Below are positions 33,671 to 45,652 of a stretch of DNA of 64,000 bases, piece after piece. Numbering within the stretch: the stretch's first letter is position 1; each line of letters starts with the position of its first letter. Below the pieces are notes generated by a model. It did no database searches. It was not told where the DNA came from and was given only the letters and a program-made list of their open reading frames with translations. The stretch is from Pegoplata infirma (Eukaryota; Arthropoda; Insecta; Diptera; Anthomyiidae): the NCBI GenBank assembly GCA_963921195.1, contig OY992538.1:496001-560000 (forward strand), given 5' to 3'. Made by a program: the position numbers and the translations under genes.

Positions 33671-33850
33671 CCCAAGTAGAAATTCATGACGGTTATAAAA
33701 AAAAAAGCGTTTTTAAAGCACTCCAAAGTAGAAACACATGACGGTAATAAAAAAATAGCATTTTTAAAGCTCTTCCAAGTATAAATTCATGACGGTAAAA
33801 AAAAAAGTCGTAACTTATCAAAAATAAAGCATTTTTAAAGCATTATTTCA
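33671..33850 (+). repeat. Three tandem units of about 60 bp
   Basis: Units with 'caagtagaaattcatgacgg' and 'gcgtttttaaagcactcc' variants. Confidence 0.75.
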
Positions 33851-33956
33851 TAACGCTTTATGAACGTTTTGAAAAAGCCTTTTGAGATTACTTTTTCGCC
33901 AAATTTATGTTGGTTTAGGAATACATACATTTTTTTTACAACATTTTTTTACACTA

Positions 33957-35016
33957 CCCAGGCAGAAAAATACAAACGGGCCAGTACAGCTAAAGTACTT
34001 TGCACGGTAGTACAAGTACTGCCAGCTTTCTTATATAAGTACTGCGTAAGTACGAGATATATAACACCGTTGCAATATAGTGCCGTAGGTTCTCAAAGCT
34101 CTGGCAAAGTACCTTAAAACCAAAAATATATTGCTGTGACGGCGCTTCAAAAACAAAAATTGGGGTGGTTTCCCAGCATCTAAAAAAAATCTAGAGAGTT
34201 TTAGAAGAATTTGTGGTGGAATCCAATGTTTTCTTTAGAGAAGGTATTAATCTATGAACTTGAAATATATTTTTTTTTTTTTGAAGTCATACCATTGAAT
34301 GGGAAACCTTTTCAATTTAATGTGTTGGCTTTTTGCCGCGATATGCCAGCCCTAACTTAACTTCTACCATATTAATGTTTATTTCAATTACATTTTTATC
34401 CAAATGTTTAACCTTATACAGCCCTATATCTTTTGATGAAATTGGGTAATCAAAAAACTCGTTCATTTCATTGAAAACATTGCCTTTCAAAAATATACTA
34501 TCAGATTTGTGTTTAGCTCGTTTGTACTAAAAATCTGATTTGCTATCATAATTTTCCCATTACTAAGTAGGCATACGTTATCATTTTGGTATAAAAAAAC
34601 AGTAATTTTTTATAAAAAAAATAATATATTTATCTTTTGTTAAAACAATAAAAATTAAAACAAAAATAAACTTTCATTTGGTTTTTAAATTGGTGGAAAA
34701 TTACTTTAGGTTTTGTATCTGAAATGCTTGTAAATTGCTTTTTTTGCATATAAAGCACTTTAAAATTGCTTTACATACCGTTTCAAAAGTGATACATTTT
34801 TGGTTTTTGCAATGCTTTAAAAGCGCTATAACGAAGCGTTCTAAAATCATTATTATAAATGTCTTTAAAAACGCTTCAAATAAACCGTCTAACGGTGTTA
34901 TCATTAGGACAGTCTGAAAGCGCTCTGAGGATGGTTTTCAGTATGGTCTGAGAGCATTCGTACTACCATACAAAGCGCTTTAAAAGCGTTTTAAAGGTTG
35001 TATTTTTCTACCTGGG
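33957..35016. mobile_element. 1.06-kb deletion derivative of the 48543-51396 transposon
   Basis: Ends CCCAGGCAGAAAAATACAA and TATTTTTCTACCTGGG, flanked by 'ta'. Positions about 34370-34590 align with 48815-49040, the C-terminal coding part of the larger element, including 'ttgcctttcaaaaatata'. The rest of the transposase is missing. Subterminal 'agtactt' and 'aaagcgct' motifs are frequent. Confidence 0.8.
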
Positions 35017-35339
35017 TAAGTTTATTTTAAGTTTAACTCACCAATGATGGAGAGTTAAACCAAGGTACAAAAATGGCAAAAAAACACCTCTGATTTTCAA
35101 ATATACTGGTTAGTGTTGCCATGTTGTGGTATTTTAATGGAAAAAATGTGCGGTGATGGCAACTATTCTAATTGGAAATACGATATTTGGTATGGCAATA
35201 CCGCGTTAATCGACATTTGCTAAACTTGAACTGAAAAACAGAATGCTTGGTTAAACTTGGTTTTATTTTTATAAAGTTTAATAAAACTCCCGGTTAAACT
35301 AAGTTAAAGCGATATGTCAAAAACGCAGCCTAAGTGGAG

Positions 35340-35619
35340 GGTATAAAAATTAAACTATTTCATCTTCTTCTTGAACGCAGCACTGATGCCAACTATTCTT
35401 TAAACAGAAAGTCGCTAAATCCTACAAAAAAAAATCGCAAGGCGATTTTCGATAGAAAATAGCTATTTTGACAACAGCAGAATATAATAACAACAGCTGT
35501 TTGAAAACTCACAATAAAAACGAAAAAAAGACGCTCACGCTTTGTAGCATAAAATCATAGCATTTATACTACCCTTGCAAAAATGCTATCAAGAGCGAAT
35601 ACCGCTATTATTATTATTA
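35340..35619. other. Spacer with composite-repeat fragment
   Basis: Ends with 'caagagcgaataccgc' near 35590, the same terminal phrase as the composite at 13941-14480. No gene. Confidence 0.4.
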
Positions 35620-36859
35620 CAGTCAAACTCGGTTATAACGAACTCGGTTATAACGAATTCTCGGTTATAACGAACTAATTCTAAAGTCCCGACATTTTAG
35701 CATACATTTTCACACAAAATACTTCTTTTATAACGAACTCGGTTATAACGAATCCTCGGTTATAGCGAACTGCTTATTTTGGTCACACGAATACAATTTC
35801 ATGTTTATTTACACTCATAGAAATATCTTAGTAGAAAAATTAGTAAACCCATTGTAGATCAAGTTTTACAGAATTTAACAAAAATCAATGTTGATATTAC
35901 AAAATTCAATAGTTGAAAAATACATAGTTGGAAAAAATTGTATAAAATATAAGTACATGAAATGTGCAACACTGTTTTTGCTGATCGCCATTTGTAAATT
36001 TTTGTTGTATTGTACAGAAAGGATGTTTCTCAAAAAAAATCTTTTTTATTACAAAATTAAAAGAAAATATTTGGTGAGTAAGTAAATATATTTGTTATTT
36101 AATTCATTAATAAAGCAATTTTTTATTTTTTTTAGCAATTTCTGATTTGGAATCTTTCTAAAAACTCCAGAAGCTATTCACGTAAAATGATTGCCGACAG
36201 CAAAACAACAGCGAAATACATCACAGTCCAAGGAAACAAAAAATATCATCTAAATACAAAATAAGTTTATGTGAAAATAATGAGTTAATGAAAACCACGA
36301 AAAACTATTTTGAAAATATTCAATTAAATAAAATAACATTTACAACACAAATAAGAATTTCATTTTAATAAATAAAATTGCAAGAATATACAAAACAAAA
36401 CGAGTATGATTAACAAAAATACGAATAGAACCAACAAAAATACGAGTTAATCAGCTTTTACAAAAACTGACAACAATTAATGTTGAAATCAACATAAATA
36501 TTTGTAGGGTCAAAATCAACAATGATTTCTGTTGAATTTACTACGATTTTCTTTGGGAATATAATGATTTTTGGTTGAGTGTACCTTTCTATAACGAACT
36601 CCCATAAATATTTTTTAACATGCGGCAATCATATTTATCAAACTCACAAATGGTTGAAAATGTTCGGTTTATATTACAATTTTGATAAAATTTATTTATA
36701 TTTTTAATGTTTTCTTCTCAATTAGTAGTTTATTTACGAAAAAACATCAAATAAAACAAAATTGAGTTTATTTTTTTGGAAATAAAACTGGGTTGATAAA
36801 AAATATAACGAACTATTTTTACTGGCCCCTCGGAGTTCGTTATAACCGGGTTCGACTGT
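35620..36859. mobile_element. pogo/Tigger-like MITE, CAGTCAAACTCGGTTATAACG ends
   Basis: Left CAGTC(A/G)AAC(T/C)CGGTTATAACG and right complement, flanked by TA at 35618-35619 and 36860-36861. 'ggttataacgaa' is repeated inside the left end. TA targets with CAGT ends fit pogo-type Tc1/mariner relatives. Interrupted by 35812-36581; no transposase. Confidence 0.8.
35812..36581. mobile_element. 770-bp CACTCA element nested in the pogo-like MITE
   Basis: Ends TA|CACTCATAGAAATATC and GGTTGAGTG|TA, matching 11824-12638 with internal differences. Confidence 0.85.
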
Positions 36860-36988
36860 ATATGGTTTTATTGGCTCCTTCTCTTGCAAAAAAAAAATAA
36901 TTGTCTTTAGAGAAAAAAAAAAATATTTTTTTTATAACTACACTTTTTTGCATGCAAAAAAAAATGCAATAATTTTTGTAATAATCAG

Positions 36989-37231
36989 GGTATTCACTTC
37001 AGAATTTTTTGACCCTTGCAACAGTGCAATATTGCAACTTTTTTTTTTTTTTTAAATTTTAATAAAAATTTTTTTTCTATTACTTTTTATATGATGCGTA
37101 GTTGCAAGAAAAGATTTCCAATTTATTTTAATATAAATACAATTTCTTTTATTCACAAAGAAACAAGCAAAAAAAGTTGCAATTTTGACATAGCGCAATT
37201 TTGCAAGACTAAAATTTCTGACGTGAATTCC
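36989..37231 (+). mobile_element. GG(A/T)ATTCAC MITE copy
   Basis: Matches 14119-14361 over its full length. Confidence 0.8.
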
Positions 37232-37371
37232 ATTAATATGTTTCTTATTTTTGACTACAATAATGCGTATTTTGACAAATTGCGACCAAATACGGAATTT
37301 TGACAAAAACAAAATGTTGGGTTCTTGTTATATAACTTATAAATGAAAAAATATTGTTATAGATGACACAA

Positions 37372-38291
37372 TAGGTGTGTTCCAGAACGTTACCGCGGGT
37401 GCCCGCGGGTACCCAAACCAGCCCGAAAAGCGTTCCCGTACGCAAAAATTGGGTAAATGAGAGAGTTTTTGAGAGAATAAATTACTTTCTCATTTTACCG
37501 AACTTACCCGCACTTTTTTTTCGGGTAAATTGGTAACTATCAGATGTTAAAAAAACAGCTGATTTTTTTGTGAAGCTAATTTGGAAATTTAAATAAAATA
37601 AACAACTAAACCAAGGAAATGTGTTATTTCAATACAAAAAAAGATAATCTGTTATTAAAATAAACTTTTACAATTTGTTTTCTTGTTTAAAGTAATTTTT
37701 CTTACGAAAATATTTTAGCGTTATTGGTAGTGTCCGACCGAACGTTCGGGTTCGGTTACGGAGTTCGGTAAAAAGTGGCGTTCGGCCACTGTTCGGTGTT
37801 CGGCCAAATTTTGGCCGAACTTTACCGAACACCGAACTTTTGTTTGTATTGCTTTTTATCGTCTTAAAACTAAGCCATACTAACAGTGCAGCTACTTTAC
37901 ACTTCAAATCAGACTATTGTTAAAAAGAAATATATTTTTTTCCCCAAAAAAATCAACTTGAGCCATATTTTTTCACTTTTTTTAAGTTGTTTTTTTTCAT
38001 AATTACATGCAAAAACTTTTTTTTAAATAAAAAAAAAGTTCGGTTACGGGTTCGGGTTCGGCCGAACTTTGCAAAATTGACCGAAGTTCGGGTTCGGGTA
38101 CGGGTTCGGTCTGAAAAAGTGCGTTCGGTCGGACACTAGTTATTGGTTTGTTTACATTTGCTATTATTTTGGGCTTGAAATGTGGTTTTTAGCGTTCCCG
38201 TACTTTTGTGCATTTTTGTGGTATCGTGAGAGGTTTTTTGATTTTCTCTCATTTTACCGAACTTTACCCGGAAAGTTCTGGAACACACCTA
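37372..38291. mobile_element. 920-bp element with TAGGTGTGTTCCAGAAC ends
   Basis: The inverted terminal repeat is visible at both ends; an inverted copy lies at 52348-53236. Internal 'acccgcgggtacccaaacc' and 'ttaccgaactt' blocks are shared. It is interrupted by the hAT-like element 37738-38138. Confidence 0.85.
37738..38138. mobile_element. 401-bp hAT-like MITE with 8-bp target duplication
   Basis: Ends TAGTGTCCGACCGAACG and complement, flanked by perfect 'gttattgg' at 37730-37737 and 38139-38146. The empty site is 'ccaataac' (complement) at 52493-52500. Dense subterminal CCGAAC/GTTCGG motifs. An 8-bp duplication fits hAT. The 79-residue frame at 37668 crosses it and is not a gene. Confidence 0.9.
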
Positions 38292-38373
38292 ATTTTGTTA
38301 TGTAAAGTACAGTTTATAACAAGTTTTACAGTCTATAACAAGTTTTATTATTATCTGGAAAGTTAACAATAAT

Positions 38374-38618
38374 GGAATTCACGTCAGAAATTTTAGTCTT
38401 GCAAAATTGCGCAATGTCAAAGTTGCGACTTTTTTTGCTTGTTTCTTTGTGAATAAAAGCAATTGTATTTATATTAAAATAATTTGCAAATATTTTCATG
38501 AAAATACGTATCACATAAAAGGTAATAGAAAAATAAAAATTTTATTATTATTTTTTTTTTTTTTTAAAGTTGCAATATTGCACTGTTGCAAGGATCAAAA
38601 AATTCTGAAGTGAATACC
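38374..38618 (-). mobile_element. GG(A/T)ATTCAC MITE copy, inverted
   Basis: Complement of the 14119-14361 family, with both ends present. Confidence 0.8.
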
Positions 38619-39060
38619 CTGAATATTTTTTGTTTGCATGAAAAATTACAATTTTATCATAATTTATAAAAGCAAACAGTATAATTGCAAAAAATTCGCA
38701 ATATATTAATAAAAAAAATTATTAATTTTTTTTGCCTCTAAAGTAATTATAATGTTTTTTTCCAAGAGAAGGAGCCAATTAAAACCATTCAATAATAATA
38801 ATTTCATAAAAAAGATGCAAAAATCGAATTTTTTTTTTGCATCTTTTAAAAATTGCGAAATTTGAAAATTAAAAAAACTGCATTATATTTGTAATAAAAA
38901 AAATAAAAATTGGCAAAAAAAATATTTGTTAAACATTGGTGGGATTTGAACCCATGCCCCCAAAAAAAATAAAATATCAAAACCAACACATTATCCATAC
39001 AGCTATTATGCTTATAAAATTTTGTCGTCTAAATTCAAATTTCAAATTAAAATGTTTTAG
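38619..39060 (-). repeat. Outer part of the inverted composite repeat
   Basis: Complement of the 13941-14118 and 14362-14480 regions, with 'aagagaaggagccaat' shared with about 36870. Includes the tRNA-like segment at 38934-39006. Confidence 0.6.
38934..39006 (-). other. tRNA-like segment (Arg-like?)
   Basis: Reverse complement: 'tagctgtatggataatgtg' and 'ttggttttgatat', then 'ggcatgggttcaaatccca'. The 'atggataa' D-loop and 'gggttcaaatccca' T-arm resemble arginine tRNAs (from memory). 'ttaacaaatattttttttg' follows. Anticodon arm not pairable. Confidence 0.5.
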
Positions 39061-39129
39061 AACAACTAAAACTTTATAATAAAACTTTTATATTTCATAA
39101 AATTTTTACCAACTATGTATTTTTTAATA

Positions 39130-40191
39130 CACTCAAAAAAGTATGTCGGTAAAATCAACTACAAAAGACAGTTGTTTTGACTACATTTTGTTGTTGAAAA
39201 GGCGTCCACTACATATTACGGTAAAAACAACTGAACATGTTGTTGTTTTTAACTATTGATTTTCAACTACAAAATGTAGTAAAAACTACTACAAAACTGT
39301 TTAATACAGTTGTTTTTACAACAATTGCCTGAAATTTTATTTAAAAAATTTCTTAAACGTTTAAATGATTGATATTTATTTATTTAAAAAGCAATACAAT
39401 TCAGTTGGTTGTATAGAATTTCGACATGATTACAATTTTTTGGTGTATTTATCTGGAATTATAGAAGAAAAAATATATATTAATAAAATGTTAAACAAAA
39501 TGAATTGATTGTATTTACTTTTGTTTTTTTAATAGTTTGTTTCAAATTTCCACCGCTTCTGATCAAAATTTGTCTGGAATAAAAAAAAAGAAATACTTTG
39601 GTAGAATTGATTTATAAAAAAAAATAATTAATTTGCAATGTTTGAAAAAAGTATGTACCTGTTCTGTTGTGTATACAAAGAAAAGAAAGATGGCACGCAG
39701 GCAACCAAGCCGACAACATTTTTTTGTTTTTTTTCGATTGGTTTTTACGCACGCTTATGTGAGCGCTATATTATACACACTTGCTATCTCATTTATCCAC
39801 TTATTTTCTTTCGCTCAAGAATATTTTTCCAAAAACATATTTTTTGTTATAATTAAATTTAATAAATTGTAATTTAATTTATTTAGATATTTTTTATTTG
39901 GTATAAAAATAATTCCTTCCGCATCCCGCACGACCAACTCGTTCGACACATTCGTTTGGAATAAAAATTTCTAGAAAAAACGAGTTTTTAGAAAAAAACT
40001 AAAAACAACTACATAAATCAACTATTGCTACAGTATAGTATATTTTTTGTAGTTATTTTTTGAAACTACTACAAAAAAAAGTTGTTTGAGATTTTTTCAT
40101 ACAAAAACGACCGAAATTGTAGTTAAAAACAACAGCTACTACTTACTACATAAACGACCGTCATGTAGTAACTGCAATAATTTTCTGAGTG
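39130..40191. mobile_element. 1.06-kb element with CACTCAAAAAA / CACTCAGAAAA ends
   Basis: TA|CACTCAAAAAAGTATGTC and TTTTCTGAGTG|TA. Repeated 'aactacaaaa/ttttgtagtt' motifs lie inside both ends. Frames of 72-79 codons at 39633 have no recognised domain. Confidence 0.7.
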
Positions 40192-40194
40192 TAA

Positions 40195-40294
40195 TTGAAT
40201 TTTGTAATATCAACATTTATTTTTGTCAAATTCTGTAAAACTTGATCTACAATGGGTTTACTAATTTTTCTACTAAGATATTTCTATGAGTATA
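40195..40294 (-). repeat. CACTCA-element fragment
   Basis: Complement of the first ~100 bp of the 35812 copy, directly abutting the element at 39130-40191. Confidence 0.75.
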
Positions 40295-40310
40295 GATCCA
40301 TTACAGTAAT

Positions 40311-40554
40311 GGAATTCACGTCAGAAATTTTAGTCTTGCAAAATTGCGCAATGTCAAAATTGCAACTTTTTTTGCTTGTTTCTTTGTGAATAAAGGCAAT
40401 TGTATTTATATTAAAATAAATTTCAAATCTTTTCTTGCAACTACGCATCATATAAAAGGTACTAGAAAAATAAAAATTTTATTAAAATTGTTTTTTAAAA
40501 AAAAGTTGTAATATTGCACTGTTGCAAGGATCAAAAAATTCTGAAGTGAATACC
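40311..40554 (-). mobile_element. GG(A/T)ATTCAC MITE copy, inverted
   Basis: Full-length complement of the 14119 family. Confidence 0.8.
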
Positions 40555-40681
40555 CTGAGTATCAATTTTTTTTACACGGGTGCTACTATTTTTTTATGAT
40601 GGGGACGTGCTGTTTAAGAGCAGATTATTTAGTCTTAGATTTTTGATTACCTTTTTTCTATCCTCTTATTTAGTTTTATAA

Positions 40682-40786
40682 TCACTTGTTATAGTTTTGA
40701 ACGGTGGATTTTAAAAGTCCAATAACTTCTTTTTGATCAGGAGCCTGTATTACTGCAGTACCCGATACAATCATGTTAGCACCAGC
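40682..40786 (-). CDS. Rpe: Ribulose-phosphate 3-epimerase, exon 2 (C-terminus)
   Basis: Encodes residues 189-222, starting AGANMIVSGTAVIQAP. This contains the C-terminal phosphate-binding loop of the TIM barrel (GANMIVSGTA); the sequence then runs to the stop TGA at 40682-40684. The acceptor is 'tttctttccaag' at 40787 and up, after a long pyrimidine tract, and phase 0 matches the exon 1 donor exactly. Neighbouring bases outside the exon are noncoding. Joined to exon 1 the protein is 222 residues, the length expected for animal RPE. No polyadenylation signal is claimed. Confidence 0.95.
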   Translation of the reverse strand, partial: AGANMIVSGTAVIQAPDQKEVIGLLKSTVQNYNK

Positions 40787-41862
40787 CTTGGAAAGAAAAA
40801 AAAAATATAAATATAAGTACATGTTTATTAGAGGAGAACATAAAAATAAACTTCAGATTTTCTGATCAGATTCAGATCCACATCATTTAAAATTGGTAAA
40901 GTGAAAATTCGTAAAATCGGAGAGCCCTCGAGCACAGGCAAGTATACTTGCTTAAGGGTTTTTTGCGGCTATTTTTGTACAGGTAAAGGTAAAAAGGGTA
41001 AGAGTATAAGGTAAATGTGCCAAAAGATGAAATGTAGAAGAGTGTTTGGGCAACAATAGTCTAGTATTCAGTCTCTAATTAAATCTACTATTAAATCTAG
41101 GCAAGTCTAGTTGGCAGACATTGCTTCGATTTTTTTTTTTGAAATAGGGATGATTTAGGTGCGTCCACCAAAGAAAAAAATTGTCGGCGGACCATAGTCC
41201 CGAGCTATGGACCTCCAAAGTTTGGATATTGAATTTGACATATCTTCTCCAATAATTATCCAGTAAGACCAAGATTGGTTGCATTCGAAATCAAATTAAA
41301 TAGCTTTACTTTGACATTTAAATACAATCAGAAAATTATTGCAGTTACTAAAAGACAGTCGTTTGTGTAGTAACCCAGCAAAAAATGTGCGGAGTACTTC
41401 TATTTGGAGTGCTTTAAAACTATAACAAATGTAATGAAATACAACAAAAATAAAAAAAAAAAAAAACACAAGGAAAAATATCTAAATAAATTAAATTACA
41501 ATTTATTAAATTTAATATTAACAAAAAATATGTTTTTGGAAAAATACACTCAGAAAATTACGTAAGTTACTACCATTGGCGTAGGAAGCCAACATTTCTG
41601 GGGGGGGGGGCTAAAGCCCCCTAGATTTTTTTTTAATAGAAAAACCCAGACCTATTCCTCAAGCGTTCCCTTTAACATGTGTCTAGGTGTCCTAGAAACG
41701 AATGCCCCCGAAAGCGGTTATAAATTCATATTTTTTTTTTTTTTTAAATTTTGATTCTGTAGATTTTTCGGAAATTTAGAACTCCTAGATGTTTTTGAGA
41801 ATGAAAGATGTTTTTCCCACGAATGACATATATAAAGGATTGAGAAGAACGACAGAAATCGG

Positions 41863-42061
41863 TAGAAAAGTCTGGCAATGCCAAACTAAAGTTCAAACGC
41901 AAAGCAAAGAGAGACAAAAAACAATCTGCATTCTCACTGTAAAACTGGTATCTTCCATCTCGCTCACATTTCGATTTGTGATAAAATTTCGTAAACAATA
42001 CCATATGGTTTTTGTTTACTACTTTTTCAAACGCCATTTGTTGGACTACTCTATGACTCTG
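41863..42061 (-). mobile_element. CAGAGTCATAGAGTAGTCC MITE, truncated copy
   Basis: Complement ends CAGAGTCATAGAGTAGTCC at 42061. Matches 57039-57294 until about 41863, where the other end is replaced by unrelated sequence. Confidence 0.8.
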
Positions 42062-42084
42062 AAAGCAATTTTCAAAAATCATTG

Positions 42085-44053
42085 ATTACATAAAATTTAC
42101 CTTGTGTTATATAATGGATTTCATTTCGAATATCCCCAAAAAATCCCCAAAATAATTTTTAAAATCCCCATAAAAATCCCCAATCCCCAAAAAAGATTTT
42201 AGGGTAAAAAGGTGTACCTGGTAACAGTGGTGTAAAATGGTACTTTTAATATCTATAAGATAAAGACAATAGAACTTTTTATGTCTTTAACGCATATTAT
42301 ACAGAGAGGAATGAAACTTACATGGAACGAAAGGAGATGGAATTGGAAATAAAATGGAGTAGAGCGGGAAACGAAATGGAATGGAGCAGGGAACAATATG
42401 GAATGATACTTTTTACTCAACTTTTTCGTATTTAACTTTTTTACTCCATATTTTTTCTGTCTATATGTTTTTTCACTCAAACTTATTTTTATTGCAATTT
42501 CTTTTTTCACTGAAATATTTACTCACTCAAAATCCAAAAACCCGATATAAGGGCTCGAAACTTTTCAATATCTTTATTCACCGCAACGAACATGATAACG
42601 TACCAGCGAAATAATTTAAATTTTATTGTTTAAATTATTCATTGAAATATTATTTTATGAAAGACTTGAACGTCCACAAGTAAACAAAACAAAGACTATG
42701 TAGGGGAATTTTTTTGAAATCGATAGAGTAATCCTGACCTTTCTATTATCCGGTATTTAATACCACCGGTAACGAAGTACCGGGATGGCAAGCTAGTTGA
42801 TTATAAATAGTTGATTTAAAAATTATTTGAAATAACTATGGATTTTGTTAACTATGCTACTATGTAATTTTTTGGGTGTATAATAAATAAAAAAAACTCT
42901 GATTTGATTATAATTGTGTTTTTTTTTTATAAACATGAAATTTGATCAGCTGTTTTCTTTAGCTGATATGTTGATGTTGCCACTTCGTTTAGTTTAGATA
43001 ATTTTTGTATGAAAAAAATAAACAAAAACTAAAAAAAAACTTTCTGGCAATACTGTAATTTGACAAATGGTCAAGACAAACGTAACTAACGAAAAAAATA
43101 ACGTAATCAAACGAAAATGTTATGGAAACTGATATCATTACGAATTCGTACGGGTAGCGTTCGTTCGTGTATTGTTTCGTCCGTTTAACAGAAACACCAT
43201 ATTAATCTTTTTTTTATTTCTCTTCACCCTAACATATTTTCAATTTAAAAAACTTTAAAGCGGTACTTATTGTTGTTGGGAATACTTTTAGTTAAAAATA
43301 AAAAAAAACACAATGTTTATGATTTGTTTCAACGACACAATAAGATTGTGCGTGTGCGTGTACGAGCAAGTGTAACAGAAAACTAACTGCATTATTTTGC
43401 ATATTTCTCTTATACATACTAATACATTTTTTCACAAAGCATAATTTACTTTTTCATCAAAACGTTTTTTTTACTACCCCCATATTTATAATAAGTTTTC
43501 CAACAATTTTTTTTTAATATTTTTTTACAAAAACATTCTAAGCGATCAGTGTATGCTAAAAATATTCTATAACACGGTGTAATTTTTATAATCTCTACTA
43601 TGTTTGTTATTCTAAAAACGAACGTTTGTTTCATTCTAATCCAGTGGTCGGCACAAAGAGGCATATGAAAGTATTAGTGTTTTAATAAAAATATGCATGT
43701 GTTGGTGTATTTCTTCAACAAAGCGACATCAACCTGCTTTGAAGAAAGTCAGCTTGCTACTGAATAAAATATTTGTTTTTTTTTATGCTCTTTGTTGATT
43801 TTTTGTTGACATTCGTGTTGTATACATGTGAATTACCGATTGTGTTCGGCTCCAGCGTGCAATGGGTGCCGATCACTGTTCTAATCGTTCAAACACGACA
43901 TTTTTCGTGTTCGTTTAAACAAGCACAGCAAATTTTTTAATTTGTTGTTCAGCATCATAGTAAACATTCTCATTCGCAAACACTGTACTCTAAAAATAGT
44001 GTACTCTGAAGCGAATGATTTGGTGTAAGCGAAGAAGGGAATACATTTGAGCT
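42085..44053. other. Unassigned AT-rich intronic spacer
   Basis: Short 'atccccaaaa' repeats near 42130-42200 and a 'ggaatggag' purine stretch near 42300-42400. No gene, and no repeat partner elsewhere in the window. Confidence 0.35.
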
Positions 44054-44320
44054 CATGTCTGGTGTTTATCTTAAACTTGATGAAATACAATTTTTTGATG
44101 ACGTTTGACGTTTATTTTTTATAAGTTTTTCAAGAGAGAAATTTAATTATTTTTTGGCATCAAAATAAAACTAAAAAAATGGCATAAAGATAATCAAATT
44201 TTTAATCCCTATGTGGTTTAGCATATAACCCATTTCGGATTTAACTATGAGTTTAATTCCAAAGTAGTTTAAAATGTACTCCGCTAGGTTTTAAATATAA
44301 CCCAAAACTTTTTACTGTGT
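44054..44320 (+). repeat. Right-arm fragment of the CACAGTAAAAAG element
   Basis: Matches about 11180-11436, ending 'aacccaaaactttttactgtg'. The left part is absent. Confidence 0.8.
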
Positions 44321-44363
44321 GCAAGGAGGAATAGTTATCTGACGAAAAGTAGGAATACGGCGT

Positions 44364-45240
44364 AGGTATGTTGGGACAAAAAGTAGGGGCAAACATTATT
44401 GGGGGTCAGTCGGCAATTCCCGTTTCTAAGAGGCACCATGGAAGCGGTAAGAGCTGATTTTTAAATAAAAATTAAAAAAAAATTATAAAAGGTTTAAAAA
44501 TAAGGGGTAGGTTTGTTTGGGGAAAATGTTGGAGCTAAAAAAATATTGGGAGTCAGTATAAGATCGGATTTTATAAAAAAATAAAAAAAAACCTTAAGGT
44601 TTAAAAATAAAGGGTAGGTTTGTTTGGGGAAAATGTTGGGGCTGAAAAAATACTAGGGGTCAGTCATACATTTAAATTCTCTAGGGTCATCCCTGTGCCA
44701 GTTAGAGCGGTGGGAGCAAATTTTATAAAAATGTCATTTTATGTGGGAGACCCCTTAGGAATTGGAAATAGGGAGTTAGTATGTTCAGATAAAATGTAGA
44801 GGGCTTAAAATAAATGGGGGTCGGTCTTGCTAATGACCCCTCTACGAAGCACCGTTGGACCGGTAGGAGCTAATTTAATAAAACAAATTAAGAAAAAATA
44901 AAAAAAATGTATTGGGACCCCCCTAGGGGTTGAATATATAGGGTAGGTATGTTCTAAGAAAATCTTGGGGATGAAAAAATATTGGGGGTCGGTCACACAT
45001 TTGATTCCTCTAGGGTCACTTCTAGGACAGCTAGAGAGGTAGGAGAAATAATTTTTTAACATTCAACCTTTGTATGGGAGCCCCCTTAAGAAAAGGAGAG
45101 AGGGCTTAGGTATATTTGGCAAAATTGTTGGGGGAAATAAATAATGGGGGCCAGTCTCACATTTGACCCCTCTATGGGCAAAACCAGGGGAGTTGTGGGG
45201 CTTTTTTTCCATTTACGCCCAACTTTGACCCTGATGAGCG
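44364..45240 (+). repeat. Diverged tandem array, five to six units of about 100-180 bp
   Basis: Units begin 'ggtaggt(a/t)tgtt' then 'aaaa(t)gttgggg', 'aaatattgggggtcagtc', 'cccctctagggtca', 'gagcggtaggagctaat'. Higher in G than the flanks. No continuous ORF, so non-coding. Confidence 0.7.
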
Positions 45241-45357
45241 ACCCCTAGGTCCTATCCGACCTCCCCCATTTTTTGGCTCATACAGTTTTTTTACGAACCT
45301 CACAAAATGAGGGGTTCTAGCGTTTCCAAATACTGCTGCTTAAAATCTCACACAACA

Positions 45358-45570
45358 CCATAGAAAAAAATAGAAGTGTAACAGAGTCGTATTTCGCTTG
45401 AATAAGTATTAGTGACAGCACTTTTAAAGCAAAATAAACAATTAATTTAATAAAAGACAAATACCATTTTTTAAAAACAAAGAATCTAATTTAGGAAGAA
45501 CAAGCATTTTGCCACCATATTGGAAAATACATCAAATACAACACTGCGTACCTTCTAATCTTTTCTATGG
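45358..45570 (-). mobile_element. 213-bp internal-deletion derivative of the CCATAG element
   Basis: Both CCATAGAAAA ends are present. It retains the equivalents of 3755-3833, about 4541-4612 and 4918-4982 of the long copy, and lacks its ORF. No clear target duplication here. Confidence 0.85.
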
Positions 45571-45652
45571 TCTAAAGTGAATTCATTCAATTCGCTAAAA
45601 TGTGATTGGGGAATCATCATCTTTTGGTGTTACAGCCCGGGGTGGGGAATGC

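Larger units (their letters stand above)
33593..35329. mobile_element. 1.74-kb insertion with 5-bp target duplication 'ctaag'
   Basis: 'ctaag' is duplicated at 33588-33592 and 35330-35334. Inner ends G(G/C)TG(A/C)GTTTTTGA form a short inverted repeat. The empty site is the second INE-1-like copy near 48207. It contains a 63-bp tandem array (33671-33850) and the nested element 33957-35016. Confidence 0.75.

Noticed and set aside
41744..42085. 112- and 98-codon opposite frames
   Set aside because: They coincide with a copy of the CAGAGTCATAG MITE, and other copies give similar frames (57063).
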